From assembly GCF_900496995.4 (NCBI RefSeq), contig NC_044018.1:10316501-10380500 (forward strand): 64,000 nucleotides of DNA. The letters run 5' to 3'. The position numbers were made by a program, and so were the translations under genes. Numbering within the stretch: the stretch's first letter is position 1; every line of letters starts with the position of its first letter. The notes under the pieces are model-generated. The model saw nothing but the letters and a program-made list of their open reading frames with translations, made no database searches and was not told where the DNA came from. This stretch comes from Aquila chrysaetos chrysaetos. Its lineage: Eukaryota; Chordata; Aves; Accipitriformes; Accipitridae. Of this stretch, positions 26,031 to 38,231 are shown one piece after another.

Positions 26031-26141
26031 CCCCTCCCGCCCGACGGCGGGGGCCCGGCGGGGCAGCCCGTCCCAGCTCCCCTCCCTGCCTTGCGCCGCG
26101 CCGCGCCGCGCTGCGCGGGGGGACGCGCGTCCCGCACTCAC

Positions 26142-26482
26142 CGCTGCGCGCCCCGCTCGGCGAAGCCCGTCACCGTGTCGGCGCGGCGGGCGGGGGCGCG
26201 GCGGGCGGCCAGGCGCTGGTAGAGGGCCACCATGTAGTGGTGCGGCACCACGGTGCCGTTGCGGAGAGCCCCGTCCCTCCGCGGCGGGGAGGAGAAGGGG
26301 GAGGCGGCGGCGGCGGCGGAGGAGGAGGAGGAGGAGGAGGCGGAGGAAGGCGCGGCTGCCGAGGGTCGCCGGGGAGCGGCCGCCGACGGGCCGCGCACGG
26401 CGGCGGCCTCCAGCCCGCGGCGGAGGCGGCAGGCGCCCAGCAGGCAGAGGCAGAGGGCGGCGGTTGCGGCGCGGAGGCGCAT
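26142..26482 (-). CDS. GDF7: GDF7 exon 1: signal peptide and prodomain N-terminus
   Basis: Translation from the ATG at 26482-26480 gives a signal peptide (MRLRAATAALCLCLLGAC, residues 1-18, then RLRRG). Next comes a low-complexity Ala/Ser/Pro region with a Ser run followed by an Ala run (residues about 47-60), encoded by GGC/GGA-type trinucleotide repeats on the plus strand. A conserved block RNGTVVPHHYMVALYQRL (about 74-91) carries an N-glycosylation site, and ADTVTGF (101-107) follows near the exon end. The start was chosen because the signal peptide and GLEAAAV match other GDF7 proteins; an upstream in-frame Met exists at 26713 but lies in G/C-repeat sequence. The exon ends at a GTGAGT donor, in phase 2, whereas exon 2 needs phase 1 (see findings). 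Confidence 0.88.
26298..26350. repeat. Coding GGC/GGA trinucleotide repeat (poly-Ser/poly-Ala) in GDF7 exon 1
   Basis: The plus strand reads about five GGC units followed by about seven GGA units. On the GDF7 sense strand this encodes a Ser run next to an Ala run in the prodomain. Such tracts vary in length between individuals and species. Confidence 0.85.
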
Positions 26483-26555
26483 GGCGGCGGCCCGGTGCTC
26501 GGCGCTGTGCTGCTGCCGCCGCCGCTCCCCGCCCGCTTTTGAACATCGTCTTCGC

Positions 26556-26593
<38 letters not shown>

Positions 26594-26607
26594 CGCCGCC
26601 CGCCGCC
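26556..26607 (-). repeat. CGG trinucleotide repeat in the GDF7 5' region
   Basis: About 12 uninterrupted CCG/GCC units (plus strand) at 26556-26593, with an imperfect extension to about 26607. It lies 74-125 bp upstream of the GDF7 start codon, on the sense strand reading CGG/GGC, and is probably in the 5' UTR. Confidence 0.9.
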
Positions 26608-26689
26608 GAAGCGCCCCCTGCCGGCCGCCCGCCGCGCCGGCCCCCGCCCCGCCTCCGCCTGCAGGTGAGACACCCCCCCCCCCCCACCG

Positions 26690-26940
26690 CCGGCCCCGCC
26701 TTTTGGGGGCCACATTTCGGAGAGGGGACCCCCCCGCCCCGTACTGGAGGGGCAGCCCTCACCCTCTACGGGGGGCGGGGGGGACGCCGGCCCCGCGCTG
26801 GGGACGGGGCAGCCCCGGCTCTCTTTCGGGCGGAGGAGCCGCCCCCCCCCCCCCATTTTGGAGGGGAACCCCCCGCTCCGTCCCGGAGGGGGGACACCCC
26901 ACCGCCATTTAGGAGGGGGCCCCCCCCCCCCCCGCGCCGC
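26690..26940. repeat. Degenerate G-run/C-run repeat upstream of GDF7
   Basis: Recurrent blocks of the form (C)TTTTGGAGGGG, then CCCCCC, appear about every 40-60 bp: CATTTCGGAGAGGGGACCCCC, GTACTGGAGGGGCAGCCC, CATTTTGGAGGGGAACCCCC and CATTTAGGAGGGGGCCCCC. Each unit is self-complementary (GGGG then CCCC). The repeat is probably promoter-proximal to GDF7. Confidence 0.65.
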
Positions 26941-27608
26941 GGTGTTGGAGGCCCCCGCCGTGCCGGGCGGCGGGGCCGGGCCGGGGGAGCGCGGGGGGAG
27001 CCGGTGCGCGGGGCGGGCCCGGGCTCCGCGCCGCTCCGCGCCGCTCCGCGCCTCCGTCAGCCCCGGTAATGCCGCCTCGGGAGACCGATACCGGAGCAAA
27101 ACAAAGCCCCGGCCGGGCTGCGGGCTAATGTTTTCCCTTGCACGGAGGGTTTCCTTGGTAAAATTCAGATGTTTCCTTGGGTCTCGATTAAAATAACAAA
27201 GTGGGGTATTTACTAGGATGTTATTTCAAGTCTCTTAAGTCCCTGGTTATGTCTGTTGCGATTTCTCCGCAAATACAAAAACAAGCGCTGCGATGATTTA
27301 TTTGAAGGAATGTAGGTGTTTCGCCAAAACAAACACGGCTTTTTTTCCCCTCTCCCCCACCAGCCCCCCCCAACAATCGCTTCTCACGAGCATTTGTCAC
27401 TGCAGCCTCTCAGATTTCTTTCTGCTGTAATTTCACAGGTGCTTTGTCACACTATCGCGAGCGGGTTTCTCATGCCAAGCTGCGGATTCGCTCGGTACGT
27501 ACGTTCGCACAGCGCGAAGCGACGGAGGCAGCTCCCGTGACGATATCCCACGAAAAACCCCCGTCCCACGCGGTGCAGGACGGCCTGGCCCGAAGCCTCG
27601 CGCGGCAC

Positions 27609-27745
27609 CTTGCGTGGCATCCGCGCGGTTCGTGTGGGGCTTGCGCAGCCTTTGCGTGGCGTTTGCACGGTGTTCGCACGGCTTGCACGGCGTTTGCACG
27701 GCGTTCGCATGGCGTTCGCACGCTTTGTGCGGCCCCTTGCACGGT
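27609..27745. repeat. 11-bp CpG minisatellite
   Basis: About twelve tandem units match a consensus CGTTYGCACGG, for example CGTTTGCACGG, TGTTCGCACGG, CGTTTGCACGG and CGTTCGCATGG, with some 9-10 bp variants. Nearly every unit carries CpG. The array lies about 1.1 kb upstream of the GDF7 start codon. Confidence 0.9.
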
Positions 27746-28814
27746 TTCACCACCCGCCCAGCAGTTGGTCACCACCGGGAGCCCTAACCCAGCTGGGGCA
27801 GGAGGCAGAGGAAGGGCCGGCAGAGGAAGGCTTCATTAACTGTTTTTCTTCTGTCAGCCCCTTATTAAATCCAGCCTGATGCTGTTCAGACACTAAAGGC
27901 GACTTTAAAAAAGCATCCGACAAGACCTTCCACCCCCTGATGCCTCCGTCCCCCCTGGGCAGGGTGCTGGGACCCCGGTTGGGTGCCCTCGCAGCACCGG
28001 AGCAGGCGGCAGCGGAGCTGAGTGCTCAGGGCAGCCCTTCCCGGAGATGGGAAGGCTGAAGAACACTGTCCTGCCCTGCCCTGCACCTCTCAATCCCACC
28101 TCCACCGGCAGCCCCAGACCCACAGACTGGGCTCCTGATGCCCCCGCCGCAGGGTACAGCAGCACTCCCTTCCCACTGCTGCCCAGGGAAGGGACCGAAA
28201 GGGTCAGCAGAAGCATGGAAGGATGATGGGACGAGAAGGACTGCCGAGCTTTAGAAAATGGGCAGACAAGTCTATCCGTAAAACTCTGGGCTTCTTGCAA
28301 TGGTTTCTGGAGCCTCCTGCCTGGAATCCTTTCACGCAGCCGGTTTCATGGGAAACAGTGAAAGGTACAAAAACGGTGAGTGCGGGCTGTGCCCTGGGCC
28401 ACCCGAGACTGTACCTCCTCCCGCGTATCGGGGTGTGTGTACCTGCTGCATGCGAGGAACCCCAGGCTTCGCTGAATTCCCAGGGACTGGACTGTCGCTG
28501 CTTTTTTTTCTGTGTATCTTTTAAAAATTAAAATTACATTGGTGCAACAGACAGCCAGGCTGTGCCCTCTGGTTTTTCTTTCCCCCCAACTTCTTCAGCC
28601 CCAGACCAGTCCTGTTCTCAGCCCCCAATGTGGGCAGCAGGGCCAAATCCCAGCTTGGTGCAAGCTGGCAGAGCTGAGCAACAGGTTCCTCCGTGGCGGT
28701 TCGCACCACACCATCCTCATCCCCGTGCGCAGCCGTCCCCGTGGCGGAGCCGTGTGCTGCTGGGTGATGAGAGCCAAATCCCTGTCCTCACCGTCTGTAT
28801 GGAGACCCAAACAC

Positions 28815-28935
28815 AGGCACGCACATACCCACACAACCCCAAGCGACATATACACACACGTCTGCACGCACCAGGCACACATGCCCGCACCAGCTGGCTC
28901 GCGTGCGCACACACACACACGCGGGTACACAGACC
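28815..28935. repeat. CA-rich microsatellite-like tract
   Basis: Interrupted ACAC and GCACAC units with a pure CA stretch near 28906-28919. No coding potential. Confidence 0.75.
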
Positions 28936-31900
28936 CAAGAAGCAAATCCTGCCCGGCTGTGCCGGAGGAGAGACGTGAAATCCCGCAGCCCATCCTCTCA
29001 ACCGCACAGCGTTTATCGAGGTGCACCGAGTTTCCCATCTGTTCTCCATTGCAGCTTCATCTAAACCCTTTTGGGCTTTCTTGAATTTCCATCAGCCCAG
29101 CCCAGCCCAGCTGCAGGACCTTCCCAAGCCGCCCCAGCCCTGCGCAGCGGCACAGCAGCTCCTGCCCTCAGCCTTTCCCTGCTCCGAGGACAGGCTCCCT
29201 TCTCTCCCAGTGCAAACCTTTTGCGCATAATTTCACGCTGGCAAAGAGCCACCTTCTACCAGCCCCCTTCCAAAACCAAATTAGCACGCTGCTGCAGCAG
29301 CAGAAATTGGAGAGGAAAGGCTGCAGTTTTATTTTACAACTCAATTAGCAAGTTTATACAGAAAAAACACCCATATAACCAAGGGAGATTTTCTGTCTGT
29401 TCGGCTTCACCAGCAAATAGACTTGTTCCTCTTGAGGGCACTCCCCGTCGCTGCGGGTACAGCGATGTACCCCTGCCCACGGTGGCCCGCAACCAACGGA
29501 GCGACACTGGCTCTGGCCCTGCTCACTTGCTCCATCTCTCTTTGCTCTTACACTTACAAATCCTCTGGGTACCTCCAGCACGGACTGAAAAACACAGTTC
29601 TGAGACTCTCCCGTCACCCTGTTCACTAAGTATTAAACCAGAAGTCTGCCAGAACCTAAGATGAAGATAAAGGGCCACATTTGCCTCTAATTTTTCCCTA
29701 AGAACCTGTCCCAAATAACATGAAGCCAATGGCTGTATGCCCAGGAGGGGTCCTGACTCCCGTACCTTAACAGCTCGCACCGTGTCCCACCACGGCCTCT
29801 CCCTTCGTTCACCAATAGGCCCTTCTGAGCGGGTTTTTGGAAGGAAGGGGGCAGTCAGCTCACTAAGCCTGTTTTTTTACTGGCAACATTTTTGGGACGC
29901 TGATTCCTCCAGGATCAGGAAGGAATCTTTCCTGCCTGGCTGACACTTGGGCTTGTCCCCTCCGTTGCAGTCTCCCTCCCTCCGCTCCCTCTCTTGGTCG
30001 CCAGCACTGCCCTGCTTGCCCTCCTGCGTTGTCCGTGGCGGTTGGGGACCTTCGCGTGTGGAGCGTGGATTCATGTTCGTGCGTGAGGTTGAGTCCTGGG
30101 CAGGGTGGACTCTCCTACCACAGCTGCATCCTCTTTGCAAAACTGTGGGCAAGGTCCCAGCCTGGGACTCTTGCCTGCCAGAGAGGGGCTGCCCTACAGA
30201 TGCTCTTCAGCAAAGGAAAGAAGGGGTTATTTGATCTAACCAGAACCCCACCAGCTGTGGAAGACCACTTCTCAAAGGAGGAAACTGAGGCAGAAAGGAA
30301 ATCCTCGAGCAATAACCGTGTACCTGGTGTCATAGCCATGTTCCCACAACCCTGTACCCCCACAGATGTTCACCTTTCCTGTCATCAGCACTTTTTGATG
30401 GTATAAAAATAAACTGCAGTGACAAACCCCCTCCATGCTTCAAAACTGGAGATGTTTGTGGCTCTTTCCATTAGCTAAGCCAGTGGGCCTCCACCAAATT
30501 CGCAAGTCTTGAGCAAGTTCAGAGCGGTCAGAGTATTGATGCTAGTGGTTATTCAGAAGAATATGTTTTCATGTAGTGACCACACAAGAAGCCTCTTGTG
30601 GCTTCACTTAACAAATGCCTTCTAGAGAGATGGCTACAAGTGACGGCAAGGCCAGCTGAGCAAGTAACCAAGCAACAGCATCATTTTCTTTCCAAATCTT
30701 CCAGTAACTCCTTCCAAAACTTACTTAAACTGAAGCCAAGCTGAATTCTTCCTGATTGTCTGCACGGGGATAGCCAAGGAAGATAAGACAAATCAAGGTA
30801 AAAAGTCCATGCATGAAACATCAGATGGATTCAAAGAACCCATAGGGCTGCTTTCCTTCAGGCCCAGAGACCTTACGTCACCGCAATCTGGATGTCTAAA
30901 GCTATGCTTGTCTCGTATCACTTTCTGTTTGAACACTGTACTCTAGCTAGGGGACAGGAGACTTACGGAAATGCTTTGCTAAGAGTTCAATCCTTCTGGA
31001 AACATAAAAGCTTCTTGGATTAGACTTTCCATTCCCCTCGGGGAAAATTGTCCTATTCAGCATCTGGTCAACAGGGTCTGGCATAAGCCTCCTGAAGATA
31101 GCAAGTCAAAATGCTGTTGAGCGCTCAGTCAATTTAAAAAAAAAAGACCATTTGCCTTTTGAAAAGTGCAGAATCAGCAGGTAATTTGTCAGTGCATCAA
31201 GCCACAGATGCCGAATCGGGGCGATGACTCTTCCCAAGTGTCTTTACGGTGGTAGTCTAGGCTAGTGTCTGGTCGGAAGTGGTGGGATACAGCTTGATGC
31301 AGTTTAGCTTCTTTCTCAGTCTAACTAATCACCTTCTTCCCATTAACAGTTACTGGACGGAGAGCCATACCTCCAGAAAGTGATTCCTACAGCATTAACC
31401 AAAGAGCCCAGCTGAGACAGCTGTTACAGAGATTTTGGTCTGCCCATGCAGAAAGACCTCAGCTGCCTCCCCAGCCCTGGCTGTCCATGTGAGATGTCAC
31501 CAGGGGAAGTGCTCTCTCACAGCTCTCCCCAAGCTCTGCTCCGTGCTTCCTTATTTTTACATATTTCACCCTTTGACCTCTATTCAGCCCCTTTTTCTTT
31601 CATCTGTCTCCCAGATTATAGCATTTCTCCCCAACTTCTCGTCCTCCAGTTCCCAGCGCCTTTGTGAAGAAGGCTCCTCAGCCCCAAGGATATCAGCCAG
31701 CCCTGAAGGGGAGACCTGGCTGGGAGAGCGTCTGCCAGCACGCACCCAAGGGAGCATAAGAAAGGGAACATTGCACACAGTACTTCACCCCGATCTTTCC
31801 AGTTCCCAGCTATTCCCAGTAGACCCCTTCTCTGCCCTCTCCAGCCAGCACTGCTCATGGCTCTTGTGTCATTCTTATTTCTCTGTACCAAAACCAAGTC

Positions 31901-34900
31901 CTTTGCTCTCTATCCCAATGCAAAGTCTGACCAAGAACCCCAGTTCTGGCTCACTTCTAACTTTCTGGACGCAGGTGTTCACTGCTATGAACATGGACGG
32001 AAGGTGGGGGTTATTTTTTCCCCTTTAGGTTATCTTCCCATCCTTTGGGATTGTTTATTCCTTGTCAGACAGCTACTTTTGCTCTGTCATTCACTTCAAT
32101 GCTCTTAATCCCATGCTTTTATTTTCTGCTGTAGACCAGCCAAATGGAGCTAAATTCTTAAGTCCTTAAGGTCAGCCCAAGTTCTCCAGAGTGACAGGGG
32201 TCTGGCAAAGAAGGTCCCGTCCCCAAGAACTGATTCCCTCCCTTTTGGGAACATCACCTTGAGCAGGAATCAACAGGTAGATCCATCCTACCTAAGTGCA
32301 GCTAACAACACGAGGTACCTAGCTGGAGGTATCGGCTTTGTTTTCCTTGACAGTTACTCCGGGAACACCACCGAGCCGTAGGGTCAGCTGAGCCGTGCAG
32401 AGGGCCAGAGCAGACCTGCCACCCCCTCTGCTCCAGCCCCGTCCTCCTCCCTTCACTCCTCTGTGCCTGCTGCTGTCCTGGGCTTCGAGGAGGAGGAGGA
32501 GGTTTCGAGGAAAGTGGGTCCAAAGTCCTGTTTGATTGCAGCTTTGCATGGCCCGGATCACTTTTCTCAAAGACTATGTCTCGCTGACCTTCTTGCCAGG
32601 GCAGTATGTACTTCCATGACGGAGGGGATGCGGGTGATTTGGGGTGGGCACCTGGCAGTTAGGAGAGATGCCTCTCACCTAAAAGGCCCCACAGAGACCA
32701 GCATAGACCATGGGGCAAACTGAACAGCTCATAAACTACTTTCTGCCACCACCGTATCTTCTGGCCTCTCGTCCAGCTTGTGTTTTAACCCCACAATTTC
32801 TGCTTTCCTTTCCCATCTTTCCTTTTCCAACTATTTTTGTAGACATTTCATGCCCTGGACCTCTTTCTCCTTCAGCTATTGAGTAGCATGAGAAGCTCAG
32901 AGGAGAAGAAACCGTCCCACAGGACCATCCGGACCCCCCCTCAGCAGAGGGGCTGGGTGGCTGCGGTGGGACCGAGCATCAGCAGAAAGCTGAGTCCCGG
33001 GGAGTGCCCGGGCTTGCAGGGACGGATCACTCCCTGGGCAGGAGCACCATCTCCCGGTGAAGGAATTTATAGCAGCAAGCCTCCGTGCAAGGTGTTTTCC
33101 GATGCACAGATGAAATGTGAAAAGCACTAGCTGTCTGGAAGACACTCACTCCGGTTTCTCTCCCCTTAGGCTGTGAAACATATGTAAAGCAGCCCGGTAC
33201 AAGTATGCGCCGTATATAAGAGAGGGAGATGGGAATTTGGCTGTGGACAGGAATACATTATGTGTATTGTGCTGTCAGGGGGACTTCTGAGTGTGTAAGA
33301 GCTGCAGGATCAGCTGCTACAGAGCTTTTGGTGAAGCTCCATCTTATTTTGCATTGCTCCAACTCTGTCTCAAAGAGCCCTGAAGTTAATAAAATGAGGA
33401 AATCACATCTCACTTAAGGGTTCTTTGCATAGTTTTACTATATAGGTCAAAACAAGATTTTGCCCACATATCTTTGCCTAGATAGATGTATTAAAAGGAG
33501 GTATGTGCAATGTATTAAATTCTGCAGTCCCTATGCATTTATTTAGTGCTCCCACCAAAGTTAAAGGCAGGCCTCTGGGCAGCGACAGCTGCGTGGACAA
33601 AGCCACAGATACATGTTACCGGATGGGATGTCAAATGCCCTGTTAGCAATCATCTTGCTTTCCTAATACGTTACAGTGGCACATGTTCACAACTGCCATT
33701 CTACAGCTCTTTGCAACTCTTTGCAAGTTGGTGTGAGCTGTGCTGACATCAGTATCCAGGTAACCGATGTTTCTGCCTTTAATATTTGATGCAGGCAACA
33801 TGCTGGCTTTGCCTTGCCCGCCTGCCTGTTCCTACCCACCCAAACACTCGTGTGCAGGTTCAGGCACCTGAGACCACCTCAGATACTTAAATGTGAGCAT
33901 CTGGTGCCACCTGAGACATCTGGGCCTCCAGTTGCTACCTCAGAACAGAGGGGGGCTGTCCTAACACCTTCTGCTCACCTACCAGCACCATGTGGATGTC
34001 TTGGGTGCCCTGCAGCCTGCAGAGTGACCCCAGGTGCCTATTTTAGCACCTGCACAAAGCAGATTTCCTTATGAGAAGATCATTAGAATTTAGTAGAAAA
34101 AAATATACAAGATGGGACTTTCTGATATTGAAGAAATTCTTGAAGAGCAGCGCATCATTGTGCGTGGGTGACTTCAGCAGTGTATGGGGAGCTCTGGCTA
34201 TTTCTGTGGTTCACGCATTGATCCCACCAGGTTAGTAAGTCAAAATATGCCATTTTGGGCTCCTCACTCTGTGTCCAGAAGAAAAGTGCAGCTGAAAATT
34301 ATTTATGTGATTGACTCTTTTATGAAATGAAATGATTGTCCGGCAGGCAGCTGCCGGTTTGCTAACAAGCACTTGGCACTTGGAACAAGGAGGTGTTATA
34401 TTCTTTCTGCAGGGCCTCACCCTGCAGCAGGGATTAAGTCTGGGCTGACAGTTTTAATAAGAGCCAAAGGCACAAGGACAGTTAAAGGTCTTCCTGGGCC
34501 TTGATGATTTAGTGATGTGGAAACTGCAGGTGAACTCAGCTCTGAATCTTCTCAGTAGTTTTTCCTCTATACAGTGATAGCTTGTGGATACAGTATGTAT
34601 AAGACAGGTTATGAATGTAAAGACTTGTTCCATGAGCTCTCCAGGTGGACATAATTGTGCAAGTAGAGCTAGTCACTTAGGCTATATCTATACAGGTAAA
34701 TTAAATGTTTGCAGGACCACTCTTTGGCAGCAAGGTCAATTGCGGTGGAGAGTTTTTCCCTCTTTGCAGTAATGAGTTCCTGCCTGCTCTTGCAGGCAGC
34801 TTGGGCAAAGGATTAAGGAAATACTGTAGGTGAATTTCCAACCTTGCACAGGGTTGGTATGGGCATTTCTGATGGAGTCTTGGGAAGGAAAAGCAGCTTC

Positions 34901-37900
34901 CATGCAGTCAGCTTTCCATGATTCCTGGGTGTCCTTTTGTACTCCCCAGTTCAGCACAGCCCAGACCAATTCCCCTGATTGTGTAACGCTTGGGTAGCAT
35001 TTATCATTCTGGTTTTGTAATTGTAGCTTTGAACACCTGAGCGACTGATTTCAGCAGAGGCTCCAGTCATATGAAGAAGGAATGGATACAGCTGGTTGTA
35101 GGACCAGCTAGAACAATGTGGTCTCTCAAGGAGACTTCATTTCCATTCTCCTCAGATTGTTTCTCTCACCAGATGGCAGTTGCTTCTCCTTGCATTACGG
35201 AAAGCTGAAAACTTGACTCATGAGAGAAACATCCAAAGCATGCGCTACGCCATTGTACCATAAATGGCTACATCTGTCTCTAGAGCTGTTATTTTCCTCT
35301 GTCTTTCTGAAGGACAATCATCCATTTCTATAAAATCTCCAACACCCACCTAGTATCATTTTAGTAGTTACTGTTTTGGAGGAGTGTGATAAGGAAGGGT
35401 TTAGGGTGAATTCATTTCACTTGATCTACAATGTAAATGTAAGATTTGCTAGACATGCATCAGCTGTATCACTCTTTTAGCTCCAGAGACCATAGTGACT
35501 TTATTTTCAACTGGTGTAATAAGTGCACATATATATAATGCACTTGAGGGCTCCAACATGGTGACACCTACTTCTAAGGTTATGAATTTCAACCATTTAG
35601 GCCTCATTCTATTGCCTACCCATAGACACTGTGAACTGAGGTATACCAGAGATCCAAGACATCTGCCTGGAGATGCAGACAGCACAAGACCGAGTTACCT
35701 TGACTTGAAAACAGAGCAGCAGAACTAACGTAACTCAGGTTACAACAAATCTGTATTGTACTTGCCTTATACTTCTCTCCCACATTGGAAGTGCACAACA
35801 AGCGACTGGCCTGCTGGTAAGCCAAATCAAACAGGTATCTGCTGAGTTTATGCTTCAGTCTTTCCCTTAGAGAGACGCAAATGCCGGCCTCTCACCTATT
35901 GAGCTGCCAGGTCTTTACAATAGTTGGAGGAGCTGAAAGTTGTTCAGCCATCTCCTCTTCTGCTGTATTTGGTTAAAATTGCCCATCAGGTTATTACAAT
36001 GGTATGAGGTGGGGAGCAGACAGTTAGACTGGCAGACACATGGAGTGACAGAGCAATTGCATACAGCTTTTTTTTAGGAAGACATGCTGAAGAATAACAT
36101 ACTAACACCTTTTCGCCTCCCACCCCCTTCTCTTTTTCTTGCTAATTCAGAAAGTTGACATTTTTCCATTTGGGAGAATTTCAGTCAGGTCCAGAATCAC
36201 TCATAAAATGGAGGAATTGTTCCAACAATATCCGTGAAAAGTTTCCTAATTTTAAAAAGAAATCCAGGAACAAAATATGTCCAGATCTAACCTGACTGGC
36301 TCGAACTGTTCTGCGATGGGTAGTTCAGCAGAGGAGCCTGGGTCTCTGTGAACCTCAGAATCCCTGCAAGGACTCCTTTTCTTACTCCTGCAGGCAGGAT
36401 CTTCATAAAGGGAATCATCTCCACATTTCATGCAGGTAATGAGCAACCAGGAGTCAGCACCAAAGCCAAGCAGACCTTGGGATTTTGTTTATCTCCAACC
36501 CAATAAATTAGCATGGACATAAACACCTCTAGAGCTTATTTGGTGGGAGTGAGGGAAACCAAGATAAAGTCCTTGAGCAACAGCTCAAGGTGTGTGGTGA
36601 AGATGTACTTGAAAAACTTGGCAACATATTTGGAAGTCTACCTGAAAACTTGTGCAATTACTGACAGTTCCTTCACCTTTCCTCGATCTGGGGAATTCTA
36701 CTTTTCATTGCACCTATGTAAAGAATCAGCTATCCTTTCTTTGGGGGAAAAAAAGGTCTACTGTATCTATTTATTGTAGATGTGGTTTTTGAACAGCATA
36801 GACAATTTTCTGTGTTTTAAGGCTTGGTTTTATCAAACTTGGGTAAACCAGGAAATCCCAACTTTTCTTCCTCACTGGCTACTATGAAATTTATCCATGA
36901 TTTACCTAGGACCCCCAAACTTAAGAAAGGTGGAATTTTAATTCCAAGGTTGCAGCAGGTCAGGAGCCAGGTTTAGCTTTCAGCAGGGATTACCTATGGT
37001 TTCTACTAGATTATTCCTGACATGTGGCTCATCATATTACAGGTTAACTATTTAAAGGGCAAGGGGGAGCATGAGGCATAATGAAGAATAGCTATATAAC
37101 TCTCCTCCCTTCTCCCCAGAATAAATTTATCCTGAGTTTAGGAGGTGTGTAGATTAAAAGGCTGCCTTGACAGGCTATCAACAACCTTAACACATCATAT
37201 AACAAGAGTGAACTTTAAATCTACCATTTTGGCTACCTTTGAAACTCACAGAGAAGCCCAGTCCTAATATAAAATCTCCTAGTGGTTCACATCTGGGTTT
37301 TGTAATTGTCATCTGAAAACAAGTAGTGGTAGGAGTGATAAAGTGACTGGTCATCTCACTGGAATCCTATTACTCTACTGCAGCCTTTTTCAGTAATTAA
37401 ATAATATTGTATTTCTCCCAATATGAATCAAGGCTGAAAAAAAGTTTCATGTTCAGTTTTTAAACCGTGTTTTCATAGCCAATTTATCTTGTTTTTAAAT
37501 ATGTTCCTCTGCCCTTGCTTTTTTTCCTCCACTTTATTTACTATACCCTAAGCAGGGCTCTGATTTCTCCTCATCCTGCCATGATTACAGGCAGAGTGCT
37601 CTGTCAGGGATTCAAAAATTGGTGGACAATTCCCCCTGCGCTTATATTCTCACTGTTGTTTGCCTGCTGTCTTGAGGGAGATGAAAAGCAAATCCACGAG
37701 CTGCCAAGAATCACACCCAGGCAGGGATGCAGTGCTGCGGGAGCTGGTCCCTGCTCAGCGTACAGGGGACAGACGTGACCCTGGGATGAGTTCATGGGGT
37801 CACACCTCGGCCCTGACGGAGACCCCCAGCCCCCCATGCGCTCATGGGGAACAGAGAGGGATTAAACTGTAGGGCTGCAGTCTGTTTGTATCAACTGAAT

Positions 37901-38231
37901 GAACAGACCCTGGCCACTTATCACTCTATTTTTACAGACTTTGGGAGGTTTTTCTTCCTCGCTTTAACCCTTTGTGGGAACTCAGGACCTGCAGAAGATG
38001 GCTGGCGGGCAGGCCTCCAGCACAGATGGTGAAAGGCTACCCGGTGCAAACCTGCCTTGTCCATGTCCCAGTCAGGGCTGAAGGGACAGGGACGACCGTC
38101 TCCTTCACTTCTCAGGCCTGGGGTCTCTGCTACAGCTGCCCTCCAGTGCAGTCCTCGCTGCCCAGGGTTCCCATTGCCCGCTCACCAAACGGGTCCCTGA
38201 TTCAGCACCAAACTGGTCCCCAAGGAGTCCA

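Larger units (their letters stand above)
23326..26141 (-). other. GDF7: GDF7 intron 1
   Basis: The 2.8 kb intron starts at a GTGAGT donor (minus strand, 26141 downward) and ends at TCTTCCAG before 23325. It is dominated by unusual sequence: a TTATTGTTG-type simple repeat (24231-24343), a TA microsatellite (24811-24838), a perfect 78-bp palindrome (24986-25063) and a C-rich degenerate minisatellite (about 25300-26030). Large open frames across it are low-complexity Pro/His/Ser-rich artefacts. No additional exon was recognised. Confidence 0.85.
26040..27150 (-). promoter_or_regulatory. GDF7: CpG island spanning GDF7 exon 1 and promoter
   Basis: The block is extremely GC-rich with dense CpG, covering GDF7 exon 1 and about 650 bp upstream of its start codon. 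It contains a CCG/CGG trinucleotide repeat (26556-26607) and a degenerate G/C-run repeat (26690-26940). No TATA box was seen near the start, so a dispersed CpG-type promoter is likely. The transcription start cannot be placed from sequence. Confidence 0.75.

Noticed and set aside
24869-26542. 557-codon open frame on the plus strand, rich in Pro, Ser and His
   Set aside because: It is antisense to GDF7, crosses the palindrome, the C-rich minisatellite and exon 1, and owes its length to absence of AT-rich stop codons in GC-rich repeat DNA. No domain or known protein is recognisable.
25309-27069. 586-codon open frame on the plus strand with Arg runs
   Set aside because: It is antisense to GDF7 exon 1 and its promoter. 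Arg/Pro runs come from the CGG repeat and C-rich DNA. It is a compositional artefact.
27603-27745. CRISPR-like array
   Set aside because: The repeats are contiguous 9-11 bp units without unique spacers in a vertebrate genome, so this is a minisatellite.
31435-32028. 197-codon open frame in intergenic DNA
   Set aside because: Composition and lack of any recognisable motif suggest chance; no neighbouring exon or conserved feature was seen.
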